Notes: generated by a model not told the origin, from the sequence alone. Counted from the first letter of the stretch, positions 39,598-49,624 are shown. The stretch is DNA of 64,000 nt from Adhaeribacter soli (GCF_008727925.1 NZ_VTWT01000005.1:310001-374000), one strand, 5' to 3'. A program made the numbers and translations.

Positions 39598-40905
39598 ATG
39601 CTTCGCTTTTTACGGCATCCGGGCGTGTTGCATTTTGCCTGGGTGTTATATTTTATAGCCCTCCCTTTCTCTAAAGCCTTATCTGCCATTACTGAAGTAA
39701 CATTGCTGGTACTGGCCATTCCTGCCCTCGGCACACGGGATTTCCGGACCGATCTGTACCGCTACCGCCACGTTTCCGCCCTTTGCCTGATCTTTCTGGC
39801 TTTATTATTGGGATTAGCATATACCGAAAATTTAAGCAATGGTTTTAAGGTATTATCGCGCTATCACCGTTTTTTAATAATTCCGCTTATTTTTCTGGCG
39901 CACCGCCGCTGGCTTCTGCAGCATTTTTTTCAATATCTTCAGGTGTATGTAACAGCAGTGGCCGCGGTTTGCATCATCACCCTGTCCTTTTACATCCTTC
40001 CTCCGGAAACAGCAGCTTCGGTAACCGATCGGCTGGGGTTTGTCTTGCCTTATTACAAAGATCAAACCGGAGCAGCCTTTGGTATTTATTCCCCCTTTAC
40101 AGGCCGGCTTCAGCTGGGTAGTTTAATCTCCCTTGCATTGCTTTCGGCGGTATATCTGGTCAGCAATTCGTATAAACGCATTCTGAACGGAGCGCTATTT
40201 GCCCTGCTGTTCTTTACACATTTTATTTTAGGAGCCCGGGGGGCGCTGCTTGCCTTTCTTATTGCTTTCGGCCTGTACGGCTACCTTTTTGCGCAGCAGA
40301 GATTCCGGCCGGTCTTATCCCGGAAGATCGGGAACCCACTGGCAACCCTGTTAATTGTTTTTTGCCTGGCTTCCGCGCTTATCGGATTGCCCTGGGCGGC
40401 TTATACGTATCTGAAACCCGTGCAAAGCCGCGTAGACCAAACCCGCTGGGAAATGGAAATGTACCAGACAGGCCAGTTTACGCAGTATTCCTACGAACAT
40501 TTTACTACCCTGCGCCGGGTGGCTTCTTGGCAGAACTTATGGCAGGTCGTGCAGCAAAACCCAATTCTGGGAGTGGGCACCGGCGATTACACCGACGCCT
40601 TAGAACAAGCCTATACCGATGACAAATACCCGATGCCGGTTCACAATCATAATCAGTTTCTTATGTTCTGGGCCATGATCGGGATCTGGGGACTCTGTCT
40701 TTTTATTTTCATTTTGGGTTACTGGCTTTGGCGCATGCGTAAAAGCGGCCCTGAATTTTATTTTGCCTGCGCCTTTTTGCTTTTTTACATTCTGAACATG
40801 ATGCCCGATGCTGTTTTGTTTAACCAGACCGACAGCACGGCTTTCTGTTCTTTTATGGCGCTTATCGGTTTAACTTTCCGTCAGTACCGGCCCGAAAATG
40901 CATAA
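39598..40905 (+). CDS. O-antigen ligase/polymerase-like membrane protein
   Basis: The reading frame extends far upstream through the sigma gene, but the likely start is the ATG at 39598 (MLRFLRHPGVLHFAWVLYF), giving 435 residues. Ten or more hydrophobic segments are visible. The conserved periplasmic loop of the Wzy/WaaL family is suggested by PILGVGTGDYTDALEQAYTDDKYPMPVHNHNQFLMFWAMIGIWGL (about residues 323-367), with the HNQF motif. It would join or polymerise surface polysaccharide. It overlaps the next gene by 8 bases. Confidence 0.85.
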   Translation: MLRFLRHPGVLHFAWVLYFIALPFSKALSAITEVTLLVLAIPALGTRDFRTDLYRYRHVSALCLIFLALLLGLAYTENLSNGFKVLSRYHRFLIIPLIFLAHRRWLLQHFFQYLQVYVTAVAAVCIITLSFYILPPETAASVTDRLGFVLPYYKDQTGAAFGIYSPFTGRLQLGSLISLALLSAVYLVSNSYKRILNGALFALLFFTHFILGARGALLAFLIAFGLYGYLFAQQRFRPVLSRKIGNPLATLLIVFCLASALIGLPWAAYTYLKPVQSRVDQTRWEMEMYQTGQFTQYSYEHFTTLRRVASWQNLWQVVQQNPILGVGTGDYTDALEQAYTDDKYPMPVHNHNQFLMFWAMIGIWGLCLFIFILGYWLWRMRKSGPEFYFACAFLLFYILNMMPDAVLFNQTDSTAFCSFMALIGLTFRQYRPENA

Positions 40906-41665
40906 ACTATCAGCCATAATAATTACAAAGAACGAGGAGCTCAACATTGCCGGGGTTCTCGACTCGGTTGCCTGGGCCGACGAAATACTGGTAGTAGACT
41001 CCTTCAGCACCGATAAAACCCTTGAAATAGCTTCTCGGTATCCGGTCCGGATCTTACAGCGCCCTTTCGATAACCACGCGCGCCAAAAGAACTGGGCTTT
41101 TACGCAGGCCAGCCACCGCTGGGTATTGGTGGTAGATGCCGATGAACGGGTTACCGAAAAGCTTGCAACTGAAATTAAGGCAATTCTGGCCGGCAGCCCC
41201 GACAAAGCTGCGTACTGGATTTACCGGAAGAACTACTTTATGGGCTCGGAGGTTAAATACAGCAACTGGCAAAACGATAAAGTGATCCGGCTGCTCGATA
41301 GGACCCGGGGCGCCTATGCCGACCGGAGCGTGCATGAAGAAATTGAGACCTCGGGGCCGGTAGGTTCCCTGAAAAATAAACTGATCCATAATACCTACCG
41401 CGACTTTGAACACTATTTTGAAAAATACATTCGTTACAGCTGGTGGTCGGCCAGAGACCGGGCTAAAAAGACAAAGCAGGTAACGCTTTTCCACCTGGCC
41501 CTGAAACCTTTATTCCGTTTTTTCCGGCAGTATATCCTGAAGCTGGGTTTTTTAGATGGCAAGGTAGGTTTTATCATCGCCTCTATGTCGGCTTACAGCG
41601 TTTTCTTACGTTACCTCATTGTCTGGCGAATGCAGGCCGGCGAAACCATGAAGGACAATCAGTAA
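40898..41665 (+). CDS. Family 2 glycosyltransferase (LPS core WaaE/KdtX type)
   Basis: The 255-residue protein starts MHKLSAIIITKNEELNIAGVLDSVAWADEILVVDSFSTDKT and has the DADERVT metal/nucleotide motif at about residues 79-85, the GT2 hallmark. The C-terminus has two hydrophobic stretches for membrane association. It overlaps the ligase-like gene by 8 bases (40898-40905), so they are coupled. It would transfer a sugar to LPS core or a lipid-linked intermediate; the sugar is unknown. Confidence 0.86.
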   Translation: MHKLSAIIITKNEELNIAGVLDSVAWADEILVVDSFSTDKTLEIASRYPVRILQRPFDNHARQKNWAFTQASHRWVLVVDADERVTEKLATEIKAILAGSPDKAAYWIYRKNYFMGSEVKYSNWQNDKVIRLLDRTRGAYADRSVHEEIETSGPVGSLKNKLIHNTYRDFEHYFEKYIRYSWWSARDRAKKTKQVTLFHLALKPLFRFFRQYILKLGFLDGKVGFIIASMSAYSVFLRYLIVWRMQAGETMKDNQ

Positions 41666-41751
41666 TCCCTGAAACGGTAGTTTTTCAACCCAAAAAAGTA
41701 AAAGGCAGAAAAGAAAAGGAGTAAAAAACCGCCTGCTATTAAAATTGAAGA

Positions 41752-42855
41752 ATGTTTATGAGTGAATTTCCCGCTAAAGTAATCTGCTTTTTCAACTCAA
41801 ACAAAGCCTGGGGCGGAGGCGAAAAATGGCACTTTTCAACGGCCAGAGAATTCATTCGCCGGGGTTTTAAAACCTTTCTGGTAACGAACCCGGGTTCTGC
41901 CCTGGCCCGGAAATGCACAGAAGCGCAGTTACCTTTTTTGCCGGTCCGCATTACCAATTTAAGCTTTCTCAACCCTTATAAGATCTACAAGCTTTACTCC
42001 TACTTCCGGCAACAACAAACCGATGTGGTTATCATGAACCTTTCTTCGGATGTAAAAGCCGGCAGCATTGCCGCCAAACTGGCCGGGGTAAAAAAAATCA
42101 TGTACCGCCGGGGGCTTCCCCACCCGCTCCGCGACACCCTGCTGAACCGCTTTATTTACCAGCGGGTGTTAACGCACGTAATTGTGAACTCCGAAGAAGT
42201 TGGCCGCAGTTTTACCACAAACAATGAAACCTGGTTCCCGGCTCATAAACTCTTCCTGTTAAATAACGGGGTAGATATTAACCAGCATACCGAAGCTTCG
42301 CATAAGCTTTACCAGAAACAAGGCAGCGAAATTATTATTGGCAATGCCGGGCGGCTTACCGCCCAAAAAGGCCAGGAATACCTTATTCAAATGGCGCAGG
42401 TCCTGAAAGCCCGGCAGGTAAACTTTAAATTGCTTATTGCCGGCGAAGGGAAGCTGAAACAACCTCTGACCGAGCTGATCAGACAGCAAAACCTGGAAAA
42501 CGAAATCACCTTACTTGGCCATGTGGAAGATATGGCCGGCTTCCTGAATTCCCTGGATGTTTTTGTATTTCCGTCTTTATTCGAGGGTTCCGCCAACACT
42601 TTAATTGAAGTATTGCACCAGGGAATTCCAAGCGTTGCTTTCAATATCAGCTCCAACCCCGAGATAATCGAACACGGCAAGACCGGTTTTCTGGCAACCC
42701 CGTTCTCGGCGGAAGAAATGGCTGCTTATGTAATGCAATTAACCACGGATGCGGCGTTCCGGCAGGAAATCGTTCAAAATGGAAAGCAGCTTATCCGGGA
42801 GAAATTCGATATCCGGAAAAACCTCGACCGGCTGCAGGCACTAATCAGCTCATAA
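41752..42855 (+). CDS. GT4-type glycosyltransferase
   Basis: The 367-residue protein starts MFMSEFPAKVICFFNSNKAWGGGEKWH (the Met at 41758 is an alternative start). It has the GT-B fold: an N-terminal acceptor domain with GGGEKW, and a C-terminal donor domain with GNAGRLTAQKGQEYLIQMAQVL, VFVFPSLFEGSANTLIEVLHQGIPSVAFN, typical of GT4 retaining transferases. It is separated by 86 bases from the GT2 gene and 178 bases from the epimerase gene. Confidence 0.88.
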   Translation: MFMSEFPAKVICFFNSNKAWGGGEKWHFSTAREFIRRGFKTFLVTNPGSALARKCTEAQLPFLPVRITNLSFLNPYKIYKLYSYFRQQQTDVVIMNLSSDVKAGSIAAKLAGVKKIMYRRGLPHPLRDTLLNRFIYQRVLTHVIVNSEEVGRSFTTNNETWFPAHKLFLLNNGVDINQHTEASHKLYQKQGSEIIIGNAGRLTAQKGQEYLIQMAQVLKARQVNFKLLIAGEGKLKQPLTELIRQQNLENEITLLGHVEDMAGFLNSLDVFVFPSLFEGSANTLIEVLHQGIPSVAFNISSNPEIIEHGKTGFLATPFSAEEMAAYVMQLTTDAAFRQEIVQNGKQLIREKFDIRKNLDRLQALISS

Positions 42856-42923
42856 GCTTTTTCTTTCCTTTTTCCTGTAGTTGGTTGGCCTGCCGCCGTT
42901 CTTTCGTTTAGAATAAAAGCCTA

Positions 42924-42931
42924 CCTTTGCC
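42924..42931 (+). promoter_or_regulatory. Promoter (-7 element) before the epimerase gene
   Basis: The plus strand has TACCTTTGCCGGG, a full TAnnTTTG match, about 100 bases before the ATG at 43034. The -33 box is weak (TTCT/TTTC). It would give the epimerase gene its own promoter inside the polysaccharide cluster. Confidence 0.5.
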
Positions 42932-43033
42932 GGGATAAACAGGCCTGATCCGGCAACTATTTTCCGGCTGTGCCTGGTTTATTCCTGCTTAAAAAGAATT
43001 TACCTACCAGACAGGATCGTTTTACCAAGTGCC

Positions 43034-44074
43034 ATGGCAGCAGACTTAAAAATTTTAGTTACAGGCAGCGCGGGTTTTATCGGGCACCATTTAATGCTGG
43101 CATTACGGCAGATATCTCCGCTGGTGGTCGGCCTGGATTCCATCAACAGCTATTACGACGTTTCGTTGAAGTACGACCGGCTGAAAGAACAGGGTTTTGA
43201 GTCTTCGCTCATTAAATATAACCGCTTAATTCCCAGCCAGGCCCACAGCAATCTTTCGTTTGTGCAGCTGGACCTGGCCGATGAAAACGCCCTGGATAAC
43301 CTGTTCCGGACCCAGCAGTTTGATATTGTAATAAACCTGGCGGCGCAGGCAGGCGTACGATTTAGCCTGGAACATCCGCAATCGTACGTATCCAGCAATC
43401 TGGTTGGCTTTGCAAATCTGCTGGAGTGTTGCCGGAAGTATAAAATTAAACACCTGCTTTTTGCTTCTTCCAGTTCGGTTTACGGTTTAGATAAAAACAT
43501 TCCTTTTTCTACCGAAAACAATACCGATTACCCTATTTCCTTTTACGCTGCCACTAAGAAGGCCAACGAAGTAATGGCCCACAGCTATGCCCACTTGTAC
43601 CAGATCCCTACCACGGGCATGCGGTTCTTTACCGTTTACGGCCCCTGGGGAAGGCCGGACATGGCTTATTTCAGCTTCACGAAAGCCATTCTGGAAAACA
43701 GCACGATCCGGATCTACAACTACGGCGAAATGTTCCGCGATTTCACGTATATAGACGATGTGGTAAAAGGAATTGAGAAACTGATCACTGCCTATCCGCA
43801 ACACCCGCCCAAAGATGCTTTTTCCAATGCCCCTTACCGGATCTTCAACATAGGCAACAGCAAACCGGCTCCTTTATTAGAAATGGTAAACACCCTGGAA
43901 GATCTTCTGGGTAAGAAAGCCGTTTTAGACCTGCAGCCCATGCAGCCCGGCGATGTAGTAAGTACATATGCCGATGTAAGCGCTTTACAGGAAATAACGG
44001 GTTTCAGTCCGGCTACCAGCTTACAGGAAGGTTTAGCCCAATTCACGACCTGGTACCGGCAGTATTATGCTTAA
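43034..44074 (+). CDS. NAD-dependent nucleotide-sugar epimerase (UDP-glucuronate 4-epimerase type)
   Basis: The 346-residue short-chain dehydrogenase-fold protein has the Rossmann motif ILVTGSAGFIGHHLMLAL (residues 7-24), NLAAQAGVRFSLEHPQSY, the catalytic SSSVYG serine region, and the YAATKKANE YxxxK pair (about residue 172). The text GMRFFTVYGPWGRPDMAYFSFTKAI matches UDP-glucuronate/UDP-galacturonate 4-epimerases best. It would supply an activated sugar to the neighbouring transferases. Exact substrate unknown. Confidence 0.88.
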   Translation: MAADLKILVTGSAGFIGHHLMLALRQISPLVVGLDSINSYYDVSLKYDRLKEQGFESSLIKYNRLIPSQAHSNLSFVQLDLADENALDNLFRTQQFDIVINLAAQAGVRFSLEHPQSYVSSNLVGFANLLECCRKYKIKHLLFASSSSVYGLDKNIPFSTENNTDYPISFYAATKKANEVMAHSYAHLYQIPTTGMRFFTVYGPWGRPDMAYFSFTKAILENSTIRIYNYGEMFRDFTYIDDVVKGIEKLITAYPQHPPKDAFSNAPYRIFNIGNSKPAPLLEMVNTLEDLLGKKAVLDLQPMQPGDVVSTYADVSALQEITGFSPATSLQEGLAQFTTWYRQYYA

Positions 44075-44400
44075 GGTGAAAGCCGGATCAAAGCAGGCAA
44101 GATGTTAAATCGTCTATAATTCAGTATCGCTTTCCTCATTGGCCTGAATCTCTAATTTTGGGTTAAGGCATGCAAGGCCGAAATGCTTCCGGTTTTCCTG
44201 CACGGGTTTTCCCTTCCCCTGAATATAAATTACCAGGTATTTTTCAGCTTCGCCCTGGCGCTTACATACCTGATTAGTGGGCTATTCACCCAATATTTTT
44301 CATTCTTCACTAATAATCAGTCGTTAATACTGCAAAAGCTGGTAAAGAAAATGCTATATTTAGTCTGTTAAAAATGCATAAGTGCCTTTTAACAAACTGA
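44075..44400. other. Gene-free 326-bp region upstream of the sensor kinase
   Basis: No convincing gene is seen; a 62-codon frame at 44183-44371 is hydrophobic but has poor coding character. A TAATTTTGGG box (44153-44160) with TTTC about 18 bases upstream is a candidate promoter, leaving a leader of about 235 bases. A second near-match TATATTTAG lies at about 44353-44361, closer to the kinase start at 44401. Confidence 0.45.
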
Positions 44401-47400
44401 ATGCGCATTTTTTTTATTTCAGGGCTATTAATTCTATGGCTCACCACCCATTTATCGGCACAACAATACAATTTCAAAACCTGGAACCTCGAAGACGGGC
44501 TGCCTCAATCTGAAATTACCTGTCTGCTGCAAGACCGTCATGGTTACCTCTGGCTGGGCACGCTGGGGGGACTAAGCCGCTTTAATGGGTTCCGGTTCCA
44601 GAATTTCTCTAAAGAACACGGCCTGAGCAGCAACAACATTCGTTGCCTGATGGAAGACCGGGAAGGGAATATCTGGATAGGCACAACCGACCGGGGGATA
44701 AGCTTGTATAATGGCCGGAAATTTACGCATCTGGGCGAAAAGGATGGTTTGCCTGCCGGTGGTATAACCAGCATCACCCAGGCGCCGGACCGCACCATCT
44801 GGATCGCCACTTCCAAAGGTATTGCTTCTTATAAAAATAAAAAAATAACCCTTCTTCCTAACCTGCCCGACCTGCCGGCGCAACCCTACTCTGCCTTACT
44901 GGCCGATAAACGGGGCAATCTCTGGCTTGGAACCTTAGGCGATGGCCTCTACCGCTACAACGGTGCCTCAGCTACCCGTTTTTCGCTGGAAGATGGTTTA
45001 ACCAATAAAATAATTTACTCCCTGCTGGAAGCACGGGACGGAAGCATCTGGATAGGCACCTACGGCGGACTTACCCGTTACGACGGCAAGTCTATGAAGC
45101 AATTTGTACCGGAAGGCGATTTGAACCTGAACCGGGCTATGAGCCTGAGCGAAGACAGGAACGGAGCGATCTGGATCGGACAGGATGGCGGCGGTGTATT
45201 GAAGTACGACGGCAAGAGGTTACACTACATTACTGCCGATAACGGTCTGGAAAGCAATTACATTGCCACATTACGCCACGACGGGAGCGGAAACCTCTGG
45301 ATCGGAACGGTGAACAGCGGCCTGCAGCGCTACACGCCCAGCTGCTTTCTTTACTATTCGAAACTGGATGGGTTGAAAAGTGAAAATGTAACCTCGCTGG
45401 CCAAAGACGGCAACGGGCAACTCTGGGTAGGTACCTTCGATGGGGGCGCGGCCCGTTTTATAGACGGAAAGGGCTTTACCTGGTTTTCGCAGGCCGACGG
45501 CTTGCCGGGCAATATTATAAACGACCTGAAAATAGACAAAACCGGAAAGGTATGGTTGGCCACGAATAAAGGAATCTGCCGGTACGACGGAAAGCAATTC
45601 CGTAATTATAACGAAAACGATGGCCTGATCTATGAGATTGTAAACAGCTGTTTTCCTGATTCCGGAAATCGGGTTTTGCTGGGTACCAACGAAGGTTTTT
45701 CCATTTTTAACGGCAAAACTTTTCAGAACTTCAAAATTCCCGGGGGGCGTAATGCCAGCTTTGTGCAATCGGTGTTTAAAGATCACCAAAGCCGGATCTG
45801 GGTAGGTACCAGAACCGGGCTTTACGAATTCCGGGACAACAAATTTGTAAGTCCGCCGGAGTTGCAGGGATTTGGTCTGGCTAACGTTTGCGCCATTACC
45901 CAGGACCGCTTTAACAATCTTTGGATCGGCAGCTACAACACAGGCCTTTTACGCTATACGCCGGATGCGCCCAACAAACGAACAGCGTTTTACACCCAGA
46001 AAAACGGACTACTGAGCGATGGCATCAATAGCTTGCAAACCGATTCCCTGGATCAACTCTGGATCGGTACCATAAAAGGGATAAGCCGCATAAACCTGTT
46101 ACAGTACCAGCAAAAGCAGCAATTCCGGCCCAAAAGCTTTACCGTGAATGATGGTTTCCGGGGCGTAGAGGTAAATTCAAACAGCATTGTAACGGGTTTG
46201 GATGGCCGCATGTGGTTCGGAACGGTGAGCGGATTAATAAAGTACCTGCCTTTTTATGAGAAAAAGGATACTGTTCTGCCAAAACTGGCCATTAGCAATG
46301 TCCTGCTGCTGCTTCAGAAAACCAACTGGAAGGACCTCGGCCAGCCTGTTAACCCTAAAACCGGCTTCCCTGATAAACTAACCCTGAATCACGACGAAAA
46401 TTACCTGACCTTCGGTTACCAGGCAATCGATTTGACCCATCCGGAAAAGGTAACCTATTCCTACATGCTGGAAGGCCTGGAACTGGACTGGTCGGCTCCT
46501 ACCCGGGATACTTTTGCCACTTATTCTAACCTTTCGCCGGGTAAATATGTTTTTCGTGTGAAAGCCTGCGTGCAAGGAGGTGAATGCAACCAGGAGCCTG
46601 TAAAATTTGCGTTTACTATTGAGCCGCCCTTCTGGAGCAAAGATAAGCTGATCGGCATGGTGCTCTTGGTGGCAGCAGGTGTGGTCTTCGGTTTTGTGCG
46701 GTGGCGGGAACAAAATTTGAAAAAGATAAACACTCGCCTGGAAGAAAGCGTAGAACAACGAACGCTTTTACTGGAGAAAAAAAACCTGGAAAAGGAAATT
46801 TTGTTAAAAGAAGTACACCACCGGGTAAAAAACAACCTTCAGATTATAACAAGCTTGCTTAACTTACAAAGCCGGCATGTTACCGATCCGGCAGCTTTGC
46901 ACACATTACGGGAAATTAAGGACCGGATCAAGTCGATTTCCATGCTGCACCAGCGGCTTTACCAGCGGGAAGAACTTTCCTGCATAGACCTGGCCGAGTA
47001 TGTACAGACGCTTTGCCGGAGCCTTTTTGCTTCTTATGGCGTGCGCGAAGACCATGTACGCCTGGAATTTGATATACCAACGCTGTATTTAGACATAGAT
47101 ACTGCACTTACCTTAGGATTAATTGTAAACGAATTAGTTTCGAATACGTTAAAATATGCCTTCCCCGAACATCGCAAAGGCACGCTGTTAATTGAATTAT
47201 TACGCATAACAGAAACTGACTACACCCTGACCATCAGCGATGATGGTACCGGTTTGCCGGATAATTTTGAAGAAAAAATGGCAGCCAGCTTTGGCTTGCA
47301 ACTGGTTAGCTCATTAGTAAAAAAACTCCACGGGAAGCTGCGCTTTTATTCGGAAGGCGGCACGCAGATCCGCTTGCAATTTATAATACAACCACAATAG
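44401..47400 (+). CDS. Beta-propeller sensor histidine kinase
   Basis: The 999-residue protein starts with a signal peptide (MRIFFISGLLILWLTTHLSAQ). It then has about a dozen two-component-regulator-propeller repeats (each with DRHGYLWLGT-like text), probably two seven-bladed propellers, then a Y_Y_Y domain, one membrane segment near residues 751-768, a coiled coil, and a His-kinase core of the HisKA_2 type (EVHHRVKNNLQIITSLLNLQSR; His at about 806) with an ATPase domain (NELVSNTLKYAFPE about 909, DDGTGLP about 948, FGLQLV). It should sense a ligand in the periplasm and pass phosphate to the next gene, a LytTR regulator 15 bases on. Confidence 0.93.
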   Translation: MRIFFISGLLILWLTTHLSAQQYNFKTWNLEDGLPQSEITCLLQDRHGYLWLGTLGGLSRFNGFRFQNFSKEHGLSSNNIRCLMEDREGNIWIGTTDRGISLYNGRKFTHLGEKDGLPAGGITSITQAPDRTIWIATSKGIASYKNKKITLLPNLPDLPAQPYSALLADKRGNLWLGTLGDGLYRYNGASATRFSLEDGLTNKIIYSLLEARDGSIWIGTYGGLTRYDGKSMKQFVPEGDLNLNRAMSLSEDRNGAIWIGQDGGGVLKYDGKRLHYITADNGLESNYIATLRHDGSGNLWIGTVNSGLQRYTPSCFLYYSKLDGLKSENVTSLAKDGNGQLWVGTFDGGAARFIDGKGFTWFSQADGLPGNIINDLKIDKTGKVWLATNKGICRYDGKQFRNYNENDGLIYEIVNSCFPDSGNRVLLGTNEGFSIFNGKTFQNFKIPGGRNASFVQSVFKDHQSRIWVGTRTGLYEFRDNKFVSPPELQGFGLANVCAITQDRFNNLWIGSYNTGLLRYTPDAPNKRTAFYTQKNGLLSDGINSLQTDSLDQLWIGTIKGISRINLLQYQQKQQFRPKSFTVNDGFRGVEVNSNSIVTGLDGRMWFGTVSGLIKYLPFYEKKDTVLPKLAISNVLLLLQKTNWKDLGQPVNPKTGFPDKLTLNHDENYLTFGYQAIDLTHPEKVTYSYMLEGLELDWSAPTRDTFATYSNLSPGKYVFRVKACVQGGECNQEPVKFAFTIEPPFWSKDKLIGMVLLVAAGVVFGFVRWREQNLKKINTRLEESVEQRTLLLEKKNLEKEILLKEVHHRVKNNLQIITSLLNLQSRHVTDPAALHTLREIKDRIKSISMLHQRLYQREELSCIDLAEYVQTLCRSLFASYGVREDHVRLEFDIPTLYLDIDTALTLGLIVNELVSNTLKYAFPEHRKGTLLIELLRITETDYTLTISDDGTGLPDNFEEKMAASFGLQLVSSLVKKLHGKLRFYSEGGTQIRLQFIIQPQ

Positions 47401-47415
47401 TTAAAAAATATACGT

Positions 47416-48156
47416 ATGGCCACTCCAAAAATCCTAATTGCTGAAGATGAAATCATTATTGCCGAAGATATAGCTTCGTGCCTGGAAGAACTGGGTTATT
47501 ATATTTGCGCCATCGATTCCGGCGACCACCTGATCGACATTATCCGGGAAACCGAGCCCAACCTGCTGTTGCTCGACATTCACCTGAAAGGGGAAATTGA
47601 CGGCGTGGAACTGGCCGCCCAGATAAAAAAAGAATTCGATATCCCTTTTATTTTCCTTACCGCCTACGCCGACAAAGCGACTATTGACCGGGCCAAAACC
47701 ACTGAGCCATACGGCTTTATCGTGAAACCTTTCGATGACAAGGATCTGCGTTCGGCCATTGAAATTGCGCTTTATAAGCACGGCCGCGACAAGGAACGCT
47801 TCGAGCCTAAAACCGCCACGCCGATTAACGACAGCACGTTTACAAACGAATTCCTCTTTGTGAAAGTGAAGCACCGCATGGTGAAAATTGCCCTGAAAGA
47901 TATTCTGTGGGTAGAGGCTTACGACAATTATTCCTTCATTATTACGCCGGGGCATAAATACCTGATCAGTTCTACGCTGAAGGAAATGGAAAACAAGCTG
48001 CCGTCCACGTCTTTTGTGCGCACGCATCGTTCTTACATCGTAAACCTGGAGAAAGTAGATGCTTTTGAAGAAGGTTCGCTGATCATCAATGAAAAATCTA
48101 TTCCGATCGGGAAATCTTTCCGCAAAGAGTTAATGACTAAATTCAACATCATTTGA
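47416..48156 (+). CDS. LytTR-family response regulator
   Basis: The 246-residue protein has an N-terminal receiver (IAEDEIIIAEDIASCLEELGYY, with the phosphoacceptor Asp in NLLLLDIHLKGEIDGVEL at about residue 54, the conserved TAYAD and K in GFIVKPFDD) and a C-terminal LytTR DNA-binding domain (FVKVKHRMVKIALKDILWVEAYDNYSFI; ending FVRTHRSYIVNLEKVDAFEEGSLIINEKSIPIGKSFRKELM). It follows the kinase by 15 bases, so the two form one system. Targets are unknown. A shared terminator with ahcY follows. Confidence 0.95.
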   Translation: MATPKILIAEDEIIIAEDIASCLEELGYYICAIDSGDHLIDIIRETEPNLLLLDIHLKGEIDGVELAAQIKKEFDIPFIFLTAYADKATIDRAKTTEPYGFIVKPFDDKDLRSAIEIALYKHGRDKERFEPKTATPINDSTFTNEFLFVKVKHRMVKIALKDILWVEAYDNYSFIITPGHKYLISSTLKEMENKLPSTSFVRTHRSYIVNLEKVDAFEEGSLIINEKSIPIGKSFRKELMTKFNII

Positions 48157-48182
48157 GAGAATTCTACTTTTACCCGCAATAC

Positions 48183-48231
48183 AGTACCATTTTAAACTAA
48201 AAAGCCAGGCGCAACCGGCCTGGCTTTTTAG
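48183..48231 (+). terminator. Bidirectional terminator between the LytTR gene and ahcY
   Basis: CTAAAAAGCCAGG pairs with CCTGGCTTTTTAG around CGCAACCGG (48197-48231). It can end both converging transcripts. The 15-mer AGTACCATTTTAAAC (48183-48197) lies directly 5' of it on the plus strand, a motif repeated before two other terminators in the window. Confidence 0.9.
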
Positions 48232-48254
48232 AATTAAATTATTGCTTTCAGATC

Positions 48255-49562
48255 TTAGTAACGGTACAGGTCCGATTTGAATGGGCCTTGTTTTTCAACG
48301 CCGATGTAAGCAGCCTGCTCGTCGGTCAGTTCTTCCAGTTCCACCCCAATTTTAGCTAAGTGCAAACGGGCAACTTTTTCGTCGAGGTGCTTCGGCAGGG
48401 TGTATACTTTATTTTCATACTGGTCTGAATTGGTCCAAAGTTCGATCTGGGCCAGTACCTGGTTCGAGAAGGAGTTAGACATTACGAAAGACGGGTGACC
48501 GGTAGCGCAGCCTAAGTTCACCAGACGGCCTTCGGCTAAAATAATGATGTCTTTGCCATCTACGTTGTAAAGATCCACCTGTGGTTTTACGGTGTCTTTG
48601 GTCTGGCCGTAGTTTTCGTTCAACCAGGCCATGTCGATCTCGTTATCGAAGTGACCGATATTGCACACGATGGTTTTATCTTTCATGGCACGGAAATGCT
48701 CACCCTGAATGATGTTGCAGTTACCGGTAGCGGTTACTACGATATCGGCTTCCTTGATTGCATCGGCCATTTTCTTAACAGCATAACCGTCCATAGCTGC
48801 CTGCAGCGCACAGATCGGGTCAATTTCAGTAACAATTACGCGGGCGCCGGCGCCTCTTAACGAAGCAGCAGAACCTTTTCCTACGTCGCCGTAACCAGCC
48901 ACAACTGCTACTTTACCTGCCATCATTACGTCAGTAGCACGACGGATCGCATCTACTAACGATTCTTTACAGCCGTATTTGTTGTCGAATTTCGATTTGG
49001 TAACCGAGTCGTTTACGTTAATGGCCGGCATAACCAGCGTACCGTTTTTCATGCGCTCGTATAAGCGGTGCACGCCGGTAGTGGTTTCTTCCGATAAACC
49101 TTTAATATCATTAACCAGTTGCGGATAACGATCGAAAACCATATTGGTCAAATCGCCGCCGTCGTCCAGGATCATGTTCAAGGGCTTGCGGTCTTCGCCG
49201 AAGAATAAGGTTTGCTCGATGCACCAGTCAAATTCTTCTTCGTTCATGCCTTTCCAGGCGTAAACCGGAATGCCGGCCGCCGCAATGGCTGCAGCAGCGT
49301 GATCCTGGGTAGAGAAAATGTTGCAGGAAGACCAGGTAACTTCAGCGCCCAAAGCAACTAAAGTCTCGATCAGCACAGCCGTCTGAATGGTCATGTGAAG
49401 GCAGCCGGCAATACGGGCGCCCTTCAACGGCTGAGACGCGCCGAATTCTTCGCGGATCGCCATCAGGCCCGGCATTTCAGCTTCGGCCAGTTTAATTTCT
49501 TTGCGGCCCCATTCGGCCAGCGAAATGTCTTTTACTTTGTAAGGAACAAACGTCTCTACCAT
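48255..49562 (-). CDS. ahcY: Adenosylhomocysteinase
   Basis: Starting at [22 protein letters not shown] (ATG at 49562) gives 435 residues. The frame continues 19 codons upstream, but that part does not match the family. Family text includes [36 protein letters not shown], the NAD-binding [17 protein letters not shown], and the end [18 protein letters not shown]...SDLYRY. It splits S-adenosylhomocysteine into homocysteine and adenosine, keeping methyltransferases active. A -7 box lies at 49617-49624. Confidence 0.97.
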   Translation of the reverse strand: MVETFVPYKVKDISLAEWGRKEIKLAEAEMPGLMAIREEFGASQPLKGARIAGCLHMTIQTAVLIETLVALGAEVTWSSCNIFSTQDHAAAAIAAAGIPVYAWKGMNEEEFDWCIEQTLFFGEDRKPLNMILDDGGDLTNMVFDRYPQLVNDIKGLSEETTTGVHRLYERMKNGTLVMPAINVNDSVTKSKFDNKYGCKESLVDAIRRATDVMMAGKVAVVAGYGDVGKGSAASLRGAGARVIVTEIDPICALQAAMDGYAVKKMADAIKEADIVVTATGNCNIIQGEHFRAMKDKTIVCNIGHFDNEIDMAWLNENYGQTKDTVKPQVDLYNVDGKDIIILAEGRLVNLGCATGHPSFVMSNSFSNQVLAQIELWTNSDQYENKVYTLPKHLDEKVARLHLAKIGVELEELTDEQAAYIGVEKQGPFKSDLYRY

Positions 49563-49616
49563 TATTTCAGTTTTAAGATTATATTCAATTTCAGTAAGTG
49601 CCCGCAAACGAGCCCC

Positions 49617-49624
49617 CAAAATTA
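49617..49624 (-). promoter_or_regulatory. Promoter (-7 element) of ahcY
   Basis: The minus strand reads TAATTTTGGGG, a full TAnnTTTG match, about 55 bases before the ahcY ATG at 49562. The -33 region is weak (ATGG at the 19-base distance). Confidence 0.5.

Noticed and set aside
44183-44371. 62-residue hydrophobic reading frame upstream of the sensor kinase
   Set aside because: Poor start context, low-complexity hydrophobic text, and the region has promoter boxes instead.
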